Assembly: GCA_036310845.1 (NCBI GenBank)
Contig: JAXJRB010000116.1
Coordinates: 1 to 31,376, forward strand
Length of the DNA: 31,376 bases
DNA from: COE1 sp036310845
GTDB taxonomy: Bacteria; Bacillota; Clostridia; Lachnospirales; Lachnospiraceae
Direction of reading: 5' to 3'
The notes under the pieces are model-generated. The model saw nothing but the letters and a program-made list of their open reading frames with translations. It was not told the DNA's origin and did not search any database. This document shows positions 7,963 through 15,369 of this stretch, piece after piece. The position numbers were made by a program, and so were the translations under genes. Numbering within the stretch: the stretch's first letter is position 1; each line of letters starts with the position of its first letter.

Positions 7963-8712
7963 CTACTGTAAATCTTCGTAATAGAAATGATAAAAGGTTA
8001 TCCCTATTCCTATTAAAGCTACTGTCATAAGCACACCTACAGAAACAATCATGGGATATCCTTTTTCTTCTATTATCCCTTTTGCTAATAAATAGGGAAT
8101 CGTCCATGGATATATCGCAGCCCAATTCTGATTAATAATAGCCGCAGTTCCCATAACAAGAGCCGCCGAAACAACCATCGGCGCAACAAATCCTTTTGTT
8201 TTCATTGCTAAATAGGCAATTGGTGTCACAGAAAGCAACATCAATATCCCACTGAATATATACGGAACCATCCATTCACAAGCCTGTTCTATCCCATAAC
8301 CACTCAATCCATTCACTATATGGTATATCCCCAAAAGAGCAAACATTCCTATCCAACTAACAAAATTAATTAAAATAGTAAGAATAATACAAACCACAAA
8401 CTTTGCTGCCAGAAGCGCTCCTCTCGATATCGGAATTGGTAAAATGGTCTTTAAAGTTTGTTCTGCATATTCTCTACTAAAAACAAAACTTATTATCGCT
8501 ATGCAAATTAACATATTCATCATCAATACCATATACAGCATGCCATTATCATAGACATCACTTAAGGTAAACTCTCTTTCCGGATACTCCATATGCGTTT
8601 GAAATGCTTCTATCATCATCATAAAAGGAACTGCAAATGCTCCTACTATACTCATAAAAACAATTTTTGATCGTTTCAACTTCATCATTTCACATATTAT
8701 CATTCTAAGCAA
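7963..8712 (-). CDS. ABC-2 type transporter permease
   Basis: A 249-residue membrane protein with about six hydrophobic segments and the organisation of ABC-2 permeases that partner BcrA/LanF-type ATPases: a cytoplasmic N-terminus (MMKLKRSKIVF), a first TM, then a long loop and SREYAEQTLKTILPIP, a typical coupling-helix region. I favour the TTG start at 8712, which has AGGAGG eight bases upstream and overlaps the ATPase stop by 8 bp, implying translational coupling; ATG at 8703 is possible but its spacing is too long. With the upstream ATPase it probably exports or gives immunity to a peptide or lipophilic drug. Substrate unknown. Confidence 0.82.
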   Translation of the reverse strand: MLRMIICEMMKLKRSKIVFMSIVGAFAVPFMMMIEAFQTHMEYPEREFTLSDVYDNGMLYMVLMMNMLICIAIISFVFSREYAEQTLKTILPIPISRGALLAAKFVVCIILTILINFVSWIGMFALLGIYHIVNGLSGYGIEQACEWMVPYIFSGILMLLSVTPIAYLAMKTKGFVAPMVVSAALVMGTAAIINQNWAAIYPWTIPYLLAKGIIEEKGYPMIVSVGVLMTVALIGIGITFYHFYYEDLQ

Positions 8713-9616
8713 TTCCGTTACCTCCTATTAATGTTTCAAAATAATTTTCCAAACTATCTTCTGAATATTTCAATTCATAAACAGAAACTTTTGCTTCTAC
8801 CAATTTTCTTATTATTTCATCACTGCATAACTTCGAATCACTAATTCTAATTACATTATTACAAACATTACATTTCTCTACCTTAAACTGTTCTCGTAAT
8901 ATCTGTTCCGTTCTCTTAATATCTGATACTCTAATATCTATATAACTCTTTAAATTATCTCTAAGTGTATTAAGAGCTACTTCTTCCACCAGGTTACTCT
9001 TATCCATAACTCCAATCACATCTGCAATCTGTTCAATTTCATTCAAAATATGACTCGATAAAAGAATCGTCACTCCTTCTTCTTCACTCAGCTTTCGTAA
9101 AAAAGAACGTACTTCAACAATACCTATCGGATCCAACCCATTAATCGGTTCATCCAGTATAAGCAATGACGGATGATGCATAATTGCCGCTGCAATCCCC
9201 AGCCTTTGTTTCATACCCAATGAATAAGATGCAAATTGTTTTTTACCTTCTCTATCCAACCCTACAGTCTCTAATGCTCTTCTCACATCATCACCTGAAA
9301 CATTTTGATGTAATCGAGCCAATAGCTTTAAATTTTCTTCACCGGAAAGATTTTTATAAAATCCTGGTGTTTCAATAATTGACCCTATCTTTTGATAGTC
9401 TTTCCTATTGTTTTTCTCTTTACCAAACAAAACCACTTTCCCATTTGTAATCCGAATCATACGCAACAACATTTTCATTGTCGTCGTTTTCCCAGCTCCA
9501 TTTCGCCCTAATAAGCCATATATTTTTCCTTCCGGTACATGCATACTAACCCGATTAACTACTGTTGTGTTTCCATACATTTTGGTAAGTTCTTGTGTTT
9601 CTAATACATAATTCAT
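8705..9616 (-). CDS. ABC transporter ATP-binding protein (BcrA/LanF-like)
   Basis: A 303-residue ATPase with Walker A GRNGAGKTT, signature YSLGMKQRLGIA, Walker B LLILDEPINGLDP and a switch His in LLSSHIL. A C-terminal regulatory segment of about 90 residues is typical of bacitracin or lantibiotic exporters. I start it at ATG 9616 (MNYVLETQEL) because AAAGGAG sits nine bases upstream; an upstream GTG at 9649 lacks a good site. It overlaps the permease gene by 8 bp. No histidine kinase or response regulator adjoins it, unlike many peptide-sensing exporters. Confidence 0.88.
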   Translation of the reverse strand: MNYVLETQELTKMYGNTTVVNRVSMHVPEGKIYGLLGRNGAGKTTTMKMLLRMIRITNGKVVLFGKEKNNRKDYQKIGSIIETPGFYKNLSGEENLKLLARLHQNVSGDDVRRALETVGLDREGKKQFASYSLGMKQRLGIAAAIMHHPSLLILDEPINGLDPIGIVEVRSFLRKLSEEEGVTILLSSHILNEIEQIADVIGVMDKSNLVEEVALNTLRDNLKSYIDIRVSDIKRTEQILREQFKVEKCNVCNNVIRISDSKLCSDEIIRKLVEAKVSVYELKYSEDSLENYFETLIGGNGIA

Positions 9617-9703
9617 TTTCTCTGGCTCCTTTCCTCTTCGAATTTGCACTCACTCAGTATTTCACACCCTCTCACATTTTTCCAGAAACGCTTCTTCACA
9701 CAA

Positions 9704-9733
9704 GCAAAAACCGTTGATACTTATCGTGTCAAC
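9704..9733 (-). promoter_or_regulatory. Possible promoter and operator of the ABC exporter
   Basis: On the minus strand TTGACA (9727-9732) is followed after 17 bp by TTTTGC, a poor -10. The -35 lies in an imperfect inverted repeat, GTTGACA...TATCAAC (9713-9733), which may be a repressor site. The remaining gap (9617-9840) holds the repeat fragment at 9791-9837 and no gene. Confidence 0.35.
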
Positions 9734-9790
9734 AGCGTAAAATCAAGGTTTCTGTACTATCCTTCACTCATTCATATAACAGTATCTTCC

Positions 9791-9837
9791 CAGAAATTCT
9801 TGTCTAACTACCACTCTGTTATAGCAATTTCCTATTA
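9791..9837 (-). repeat. Dispersed two-hairpin repeat, partial copy E
   Basis: On the minus strand this reads TAATAGGAAATTGCTATAAC, then GGTAGTTAGACAAGAATTTC, matching the first half of the repeat at 28457-28546. The copy ends within the first hairpin, so only the head is present. Confidence 0.65.
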
Positions 9838-9840
9838 CAC

Positions 9841-9874
9841 AAAAAACGAGAAGCCTAATAGCTTCTCGTTTTTT
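9841..9874. terminator. Bidirectional rho-independent terminator
   Basis: AAAAAACGAGAAGC / GCTTCTCGTTTTTT form a 14-bp stem with a 6-nt loop, with T-runs in both orientations. It lies 14 bp after the PFL gene stop and ends the ACT-PFL transcript on the minus strand. Confidence 0.88.
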
Positions 9875-9887
9875 ATATTTATTCTAT

Positions 9888-11252
9888 TTAGTTCTTAAAG
9901 CTGTGAATTGGAGCTGGAATTCTTCCACCTCTATTTACAAATGCATCACAGGAGAATGGATTTACTGGCATAATCGGAGCATAGCCAAGCAATCCACCAA
10001 ATTCAACACTCTCTCCAACTCCCTTTCCAATAACAGGAATCACACGAACTGCCGTTGTCTTTTGGTTAATCATACCAATTGCAAGCTCATCTGCAATCAT
10101 TCCGGCAATTGTAGTCGCCTTCGTATCTCCAGGAATCGCAATCATATCAAGACCTACAGAGCATACACATGTCATAGCCTCTAACTTTTCAAGTGTTAAT
10201 GCACCAGCATTTACCGCATCAATCATACCCTGATCTTCACTAACTGGAATGAATGCACCACTTAAACCACCTACATAAGAAGAAGCCATAACGCCACCCT
10301 TCTTAACCTGGTCATTTAACAAAGCAAGAGCTGCTGTTGTTCCAGGCGCACCAGCATATTCTAAACCGATTTCACAGAGAATATCTGCAACACTATCACC
10401 AATCGCTGGTGTTGGCGCAAGAGACAAGTCAATAATACCAAAAGGAATACCAAGTCTCTTAGACGCTTCCTGTGCAACAAGCTGTCCAACTCTTGTTACC
10501 TTGAATGCTGTCTTCTTAATTGTTTCACATAATACTTCAAAATTCTTACCACGTACAGACTCTAATGCAGTCTTAACAACACCCGGTCCACTTACACCAA
10601 CGTTAATAATAGCATCTGCCTCTGTAACACCATGGAAAGCACCTGCCATAAATGGGTTATCATCCGGAGCATTACAAAATACTACAAGCTTGGAACAGCC
10701 AATAGAATCATTCTCTTTTGTAAGTTCTGCTGTTTCCTTAATAATGTCACCCATTAATCGAACAGCATCCATGTTAATACCTGTTTTAGTAGAACCAAGA
10801 TTTACAGAACTACAAACAAGCTCCGTTTCTGCCAATGCCTTTGGAATAGAACGAATCAAAAGCTCATCCGCCTTTGTCATTCCTTTGCTAACAAGCGCAG
10901 AATATCCGCCAAGGAAATTTACTCCCACTTCTGCCCTTACCTTATCGAGAGTTTTTGCAATCGTAACAAAATCATCCGGTGTCTTACATGCTGCACCACC
11001 AATCAAAGCAATCGGAGTAACTGAAATTCTCTTATTTACAATCGGAATACCAAATTCTTTTTCAATCGCCTGGCCTGTCGCTACCAAATCCTTCGCAACC
11101 GTCTTAATCTTATTGTAAATCTTCTCATTTAATCTATCCAAATCTGAATCAATACAATCCATAAGGCTAATACCAAGTGTAATGGTTCTTACATCAAGAT
11201 TCTCCTTTTCAATCATATCATTCGTTTCTAAAACTTCATTAATATTTATCAT
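9888..11252 (-). CDS. PFL (UPF0210/DUF711) family protein
   Basis: A 454-residue cytosolic protein of the UPF0210 family, named PFL for distant similarity to pyruvate formate-lyase folds; no glycyl-radical activity is established for it. Typical features are INEVLETNDMI and LDVRTITLGISLMDC near the start, the SVNLGSTKTGINMDAV segment, and glycine-rich blocks such as VGVSGPGVVKTAL and GGLSGAFIPVSEDQGM. Length fits the family. It follows the ACT-domain gene by 29 bp, a pairing widely conserved in Firmicutes and archaea that suggests amino-acid-responsive regulation of this protein. Biochemical function unknown. Confidence 0.92.
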   Translation of the reverse strand: MININEVLETNDMIEKENLDVRTITLGISLMDCIDSDLDRLNEKIYNKIKTVAKDLVATGQAIEKEFGIPIVNKRISVTPIALIGGAACKTPDDFVTIAKTLDKVRAEVGVNFLGGYSALVSKGMTKADELLIRSIPKALAETELVCSSVNLGSTKTGINMDAVRLMGDIIKETAELTKENDSIGCSKLVVFCNAPDDNPFMAGAFHGVTEADAIINVGVSGPGVVKTALESVRGKNFEVLCETIKKTAFKVTRVGQLVAQEASKRLGIPFGIIDLSLAPTPAIGDSVADILCEIGLEYAGAPGTTAALALLNDQVKKGGVMASSYVGGLSGAFIPVSEDQGMIDAVNAGALTLEKLEAMTCVCSVGLDMIAIPGDTKATTIAGMIADELAIGMINQKTTAVRVIPVIGKGVGESVEFGGLLGYAPIMPVNPFSCDAFVNRGGRIPAPIHSFKN

Positions 11253-11281
11253 GATGATTCTCCTCTGATACTATAAAATAC

Positions 11282-11554
11282 TTAGATTCTGTGCATGCTC
11301 TTGAAGATTTCTTCTCTCTGGCACTTAATAATAACACCAATCTCCTCGCCCAACTTATCTAATTCATCAGATACTTCACTAACAGACTTTGTAGCTTCGT
11401 TCATATCTGCTATCATCATCATATTAAAATATTCGTTTACAATTGTCTGTGAGATATCAAGAATATTAATCTGATTATCTGCAAGATATGTACAAACCTT
11501 TGCAATAATACCTACGGTATCTTTTCCTACTACTGTAATAATTGTTTTTTTCAT
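11282..11554 (-). CDS. ACT domain protein (UPF0237)
   Basis: A 90-residue stand-alone ACT domain (MKKTIITVVGKDTVGIIAKV, then LADNQINILDISQTI). ACT domains bind amino acids or other small ligands as dimers and control partner enzymes. The gene is immediately upstream of the PFL gene in the same direction, so it is presumably the regulatory partner. The ATG at 11554 is preceded by an AGGAG-containing site about nine bases upstream. A likely promoter is at 11657-11685. Confidence 0.93.
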   Translation of the reverse strand: MKKTIITVVGKDTVGIIAKVCTYLADNQINILDISQTIVNEYFNMMMIADMNEATKSVSEVSDELDKLGEEIGVIIKCQREEIFKSMHRI

Positions 11555-11656
11555 AATTCCTGACTCCTATTCCGACTTCTTAAAATTTTTATTCACGAAC
11601 TTTTATTCGTTAGTAACCAGTCAATACCATCATAGTTACATTCGTCAATCCATTTC

Positions 11657-11685
11657 ATAATAAACAAAAACACTCAAAATTGCAA
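11657..11685 (-). promoter_or_regulatory. Probable promoter of the ACT-PFL operon
   Basis: TTGCAA (11680-11685), a 17-bp spacer and TATTAT (11657-11662) on the minus strand give a leader of about 95 bases before the ACT ATG. The rest of 11555-11784 shows no gene. Confidence 0.45.
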
Positions 11686-11784
11686 CCACATAATGTAACA
11701 AAGAAATAAGCAAAAAAATCTCAGTTACTGTCATTTTTTTCACAATATCACAAATTTACATTATTGTTCCTATTTTCAACCAAG

Positions 11785-12582
11785 CTATGCTTCCATCACT
11801 TGAGACAATTCACTTCGATTCGCTACATAAATCGGAAAATCACCTGCCTTGTAAGAAGTATCTGACATTGTAACTTCTAATCTTACCGTTTCATAAGCAA
11901 GCTCTTCCAGATTATTCTCTTTGCTCAAATGTCCAAGGCAAACAGCTTTTAGCCCATCATGCATCAGACGACTCAACAGCTTCCCTGATGTTTCATTCGA
12001 CAAATGCCCTCTCTTACCAAGAATTCTTTGCTTTAAATAATATGGATATGGGCCAACCTGAAGCATATTTACGTCATGATTCGCTTCTAAGAATAATACA
12101 TCCATACCTTTCAAGCTCTCTACGGTATATTCATCATACATACCTAAATCCGTAGCAATTGCCATTCGCTTTTTTCCATGCTGGAATCGATACGCCACCG
12201 GATCTGCCGCATCATGTGAAATTCTCATTGGATTCACTGTAATATCCTTAAGTATCATCTTCTCATCTGCCCTGATAACCCGAAAAAGCTCTTCATCAAT
12301 AGCTCCAAGATTTTTTGCATTCTTGATGGTCGAAATGGTTCCTTCTGTCGCATAAATAGGAATGCCAAACTTTCTACTCATAACACCCAGACCATTAATA
12401 TGATCTGAGTGTTCATGCGTAATCAATATTCCATCAACATCCTTCCCTGAAAGACCTAATTGCCCGAGCCCTTCCACTATTCTCTTGCAACTAATTCCAA
12501 CATCAACCAATAAATGTGTTGCCTCCGTACCCACATACACGCAGTTTCCACTACTACCGCTTGCAATGCTGCACATTTTCAT
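11785..12582 (-). CDS. MBL-fold metallohydrolase (YycJ/WalJ-like)
   Basis: A 265-residue metallo-beta-lactamase-fold protein. The N-terminus MCSIASGSSGNCVYV and the metal site THEHSDH (55-61) are typical of the YycJ/WalJ/VicX group, single-domain relatives with proposed nuclease activity. Further metal ligands are probably H140 (SHDA), D161 (ATDLG) and a late His (GHLSKEN). It is the last gene of the polA-coaE-FtsA-like run, 43 bp after the FtsA-like gene, not beside walRK as in Bacillus. A DNA repair or cell-wall signalling role is inferred from the family. Confidence 0.87.
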   Translation of the reverse strand: MKMCSIASGSSGNCVYVGTEATHLLVDVGISCKRIVEGLGQLGLSGKDVDGILITHEHSDHINGLGVMSRKFGIPIYATEGTISTIKNAKNLGAIDEELFRVIRADEKMILKDITVNPMRISHDAADPVAYRFQHGKKRMAIATDLGMYDEYTVESLKGMDVLFLEANHDVNMLQVGPYPYYLKQRILGKRGHLSNETSGKLLSRLMHDGLKAVCLGHLSKENNLEELAYETVRLEVTMSDTSYKAGDFPIYVANRSELSQVMEA

Positions 12583-12625
12583 TCTATAAACCGTACCTTT
12601 CTATTCACACAGGACTACACAAGTA

Positions 12626-14728
12626 CTAACTCCAGTAGATTTCTACCTTATCACCGTTTTTCAATTCTTGTGTATACTGTGCTTTTTCACCATTAACCTT
12701 CGTCACAATACCATTTCCACGCATTTTACTTGTATCAAAATCAATATAATCAAATAAATCAACGAAACGATAAGCTTTTCTACCTTCTAATACCAAAGGG
12801 CTTTGATTGCAAAAAATAACCAATCTTCTATTCCCTAGTTCGTCTGTTTCTACCTTTTCTATCTCTTCCGCTGTTGTTTCTTCCTTCACAGACTCATTTT
12901 TCGCCGCTTCATCTATCATATCTCTAAACACATGAACTGTATCCTTTTTCTCTTCCGTAGCCACATGATTTTCTGATGTATTTACAGCTATCACTTGTGT
13001 CGTTATGACATCACCGTCATAAATCGCCGTTTCGCTAGCCGACTTTTCACCATTAACCAAAAGGACTACTTTATCGGGATCCAAATTCATCAGCTTTAAT
13101 ATCTGTTCGCGCGAATAGTATGAACAAAGAATAATCTCATCGTTTTCCTGTATTTCATATCCACCCGTCACTTCATTTCCATTCACCTTTACAGGTTTTG
13201 GAAGTTCCATCGGAGCCCCATCTACCGTAATTCGAATTCTTCCATTGTAATCAACCAACTCTTCAATCCTTACAGACGCCGGTGCACCTGCTGTTGATTC
13301 TTCCACTACAATATTATCATTCGCCTTAATGGCATATCCCATATCCACTTCTTCGCCATTAACAAAAACCTTAGCACCTTCACCATATTCGCCCTTAGAA
13401 ACACGATTCTTACCATTAACCGTATAATGCAATTCTGCTCCCTGTTTTGGAAACAGACTTTCGTGCGAAAAAGAAGCCTGAACAGCAGCATCCACTACTG
13501 CAAGTTTATTATTATCATACAACTTAACCTTATTGCCATTAAAAGTTACATGGATAAAGTTATTAGTCTGTTCATAATAAGACAAGCAGATTCCAATAGG
13601 GGTTACAATTGTAGAATCCTTCAAACTATCCTCTGGGAATTCTACTTCTTTCATAATCTCTTCGCCACGAAGCGCAACGCGTTTCGGATCAAGACCTAAC
13701 TTTCTGGCAATCTGCTCGCTAAAGCCTTGAATCTTTCCACCACCACCTACAATAAATACTGCACTTGGTGAATTTCCACCATTAAGACGCTTAATTTCAT
13801 CAGATGCAAGCTTTGCCATTTTTTCAATTTCTAGCTGGCACATCGAAATCACTTCTTCAGCCGCCACTGTCTGTTCCAGCCCCATAATATCTTCATATGT
13901 AATGACACTCTTTGTCTTAGCATCTTTTTTTATCTGTTCTGCTGTAGCAAAGTCAATCAAACACTGCTTTGCCAAAGACTCCGTAATCGTATCACCTGCA
14001 CATGGAATCATGCCAAACGCCGCTACGCTTCCATCATTTGTAATAGAAATATCAGAAGTACCTGCACCAACGTCAATCATAGCAATATTCAGCAAACGGA
14101 ATTTTTCAGGAATAGCCACTCTAATAGCCGCAATCGGCTCTAAAGTCATATTAACTACTTTTAATCCAGCAAGCTCTACCGCACAATACAATCCATCAAC
14201 AACATCATCCGGCAAAAATGTCGCAATCATGTCACATCCAATATTTTTTGCTTTATGATGCTCCGGCTGTCCCATCCACATTCCATTCAGATAATATTTC
14301 ACCACCGAATATCCTACACAATAGAAACGAACATCTGTATTATTTTCTTCTCTAAACTGTTGAAACGCTTTTTCCACACCCAAAGAAGCCAATGTACTAA
14401 TGTCATCTTTTGTTACATTATGCTCCTTCTCAAAATCCATATCAATATGAACATCCAAGGTCTTTAGCACACGACCTGCTGCTGCGATACACACGTCTCG
14501 AAGCTCAAGTCCACTCTTTTTCTCCAGAGCTTCCTTAATCTCAGCAATCGTAGCTGCTACGCTATTAATATCATGAATCTGACCGTCAAGCATCGCTCTT
14601 GTCTGATGCTCTCGAATTTCCTGTGCTACCACAACAAAATTGTCACCACGTTTGTAACCAACCGTTCCTACAACACTTCTTGTTCCAATGTCCAGTCCAA
14701 ATACTGGTGTTGCCTCATACATACTCAT
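12626..14728 (-). CDS. FtsA/PilM-like actin-fold ATPase with repeated C-terminal extension
   Basis: A 700-residue protein. Residues 1-385 are an FtsA/PilM-type actin-like ATPase: phosphate 1 GLDIGTRSVVG (11-21), an SHS2-like insertion (about 85-200), phosphate 2 IDVGAGTSDISI (218-229) and adenosine motif VGGGGKI (327-333). Residues 390-700 are unlike FtsA. They carry a 20-residue pattern of VNG followed by GD or ND and a hydrophobic residue at 437-456, 456-475, 515-534, 558-577 and 678-697, probably small beta-rich units, separated by an acidic linker (585-630). It starts inside the coaE stop (ATGA overlap), so translation is coupled. No FtsA C-terminal membrane helix is seen, so this is probably not the divisome FtsA. 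Its role may be cell-envelope or pilus-like assembly; this is inferred. Confidence 0.75.
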   Translation of the reverse strand: MSMYEATPVFGLDIGTRSVVGTVGYKRGDNFVVVAQEIREHQTRAMLDGQIHDINSVAATIAEIKEALEKKSGLELRDVCIAAAGRVLKTLDVHIDMDFEKEHNVTKDDISTLASLGVEKAFQQFREENNTDVRFYCVGYSVVKYYLNGMWMGQPEHHKAKNIGCDMIATFLPDDVVDGLYCAVELAGLKVVNMTLEPIAAIRVAIPEKFRLLNIAMIDVGAGTSDISITNDGSVAAFGMIPCAGDTITESLAKQCLIDFATAEQIKKDAKTKSVITYEDIMGLEQTVAAEEVISMCQLEIEKMAKLASDEIKRLNGGNSPSAVFIVGGGGKIQGFSEQIARKLGLDPKRVALRGEEIMKEVEFPEDSLKDSTIVTPIGICLSYYEQTNNFIHVTFNGNKVKLYDNNKLAVVDAAVQASFSHESLFPKQGAELHYTVNGKNRVSKGEYGEGAKVFVNGEEVDMGYAIKANDNIVVEESTAGAPASVRIEELVDYNGRIRITVDGAPMELPKPVKVNGNEVTGGYEIQENDEIILCSYYSREQILKLMNLDPDKVVLLVNGEKSASETAIYDGDVITTQVIAVNTSENHVATEEKKDTVHVFRDMIDEAAKNESVKEETTAEEIEKVETDELGNRRLVIFCNQSPLVLEGRKAYRFVDLFDYIDFDTSKMRGNGIVTKVNGEKAQYTQELKNGDKVEIYWS

Positions 14729-15321
14729 TTTCTTTCCCCCATAATTGCATCAATTTGTTTATAAGTTACCGTTAAATCACCATTATTAACGATTACAACA
14801 CTACAATGCTTTCTGAATTCTTCCTCACTAAGCTGCTTCCCCATTATATCTGCTATCTTCTCTGCACTGTACTGTCTGCTTTCCTTAAGTCTTTTGCTTC
14901 TTACTTCTGTATCCGCATGAATATACCATATCTCATCTAGAATCTCATCATAATGCTCTTCTATCAGAAGTGCTGCTTCTACAAAAAGAAAATCAATTTC
15001 CTGTTTTTCACTTTCCTGCTGTATCTGTTCAAGAATATATGTTTTTACTTCCGGATGAAGAATCTCATTGATGGCAATCAGTTTTTTCTCATCTGTAAAA
15101 ATCGCTGCTGCCATTTTTCTCTTATCAATTGTCTTATCTTCCTGCAAAATATCTGTTCCAAGAAAAGCAACAATTCTCTCATAGCATTTATGCCCCGGTT
15201 CCTCCAGCAAATGTGCTACCTCATCCGCACGAATCACTTTACAGTTATAGTTCTCTTCTATATAAGTAAGAACCTGAGATTTACCGGCGCCAACGCCTCC
15301 TGTAATTCCTATCGTCATCAT
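14725..15321 (-). CDS. coaE: Dephospho-CoA kinase
   Basis: A 198-residue P-loop kinase with GITGGVGAGKSQ (Walker A, K14-S15), RADEVAHLL and HPEVK, all CoaE hallmarks. It phosphorylates the 3'-hydroxyl of dephospho-CoA in the last step of coenzyme A synthesis, in the cytosol. Length is normal. It lies 48 bp after polA and overlaps the FtsA-like gene by 4 bp; the polA-coaE order is common in Firmicutes. Two adjacent ATG codons could both serve as start. Confidence 0.95.
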   Translation of the reverse strand: MMTIGITGGVGAGKSQVLTYIEENYNCKVIRADEVAHLLEEPGHKCYERIVAFLGTDILQEDKTIDKRKMAAAIFTDEKKLIAINEILHPEVKTYILEQIQQESEKQEIDFLFVEAALLIEEHYDEILDEIWYIHADTEVRSKRLKESRQYSAEKIADIMGKQLSEEEFRKHCSVVIVNNGDLTVTYKQIDAIMGERK

Positions 15322-15369
15322 AAAACTTCACCCTTTGTAACTATACTCACACTCTTCAAAAGTCTGCTT

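Noticed and set aside
9617..9649. Upstream GTG start for the ABC ATPase
   Set aside because: No ribosome site precedes it, whereas ATG 9616 has AAAGGAG at proper spacing and begins at the usual family N-terminus.
10501..11118. A 205-codon plus-strand frame inside the PFL gene
   Set aside because: It is the antisense shadow of a well-supported conserved gene and its translation resembles no known protein.
12626..14728. Calling the actin-like protein the divisome FtsA
   Set aside because: No C-terminal amphipathic helix is seen, no ftsZ is adjacent, and the long repeat-bearing extension is unlike FtsA.
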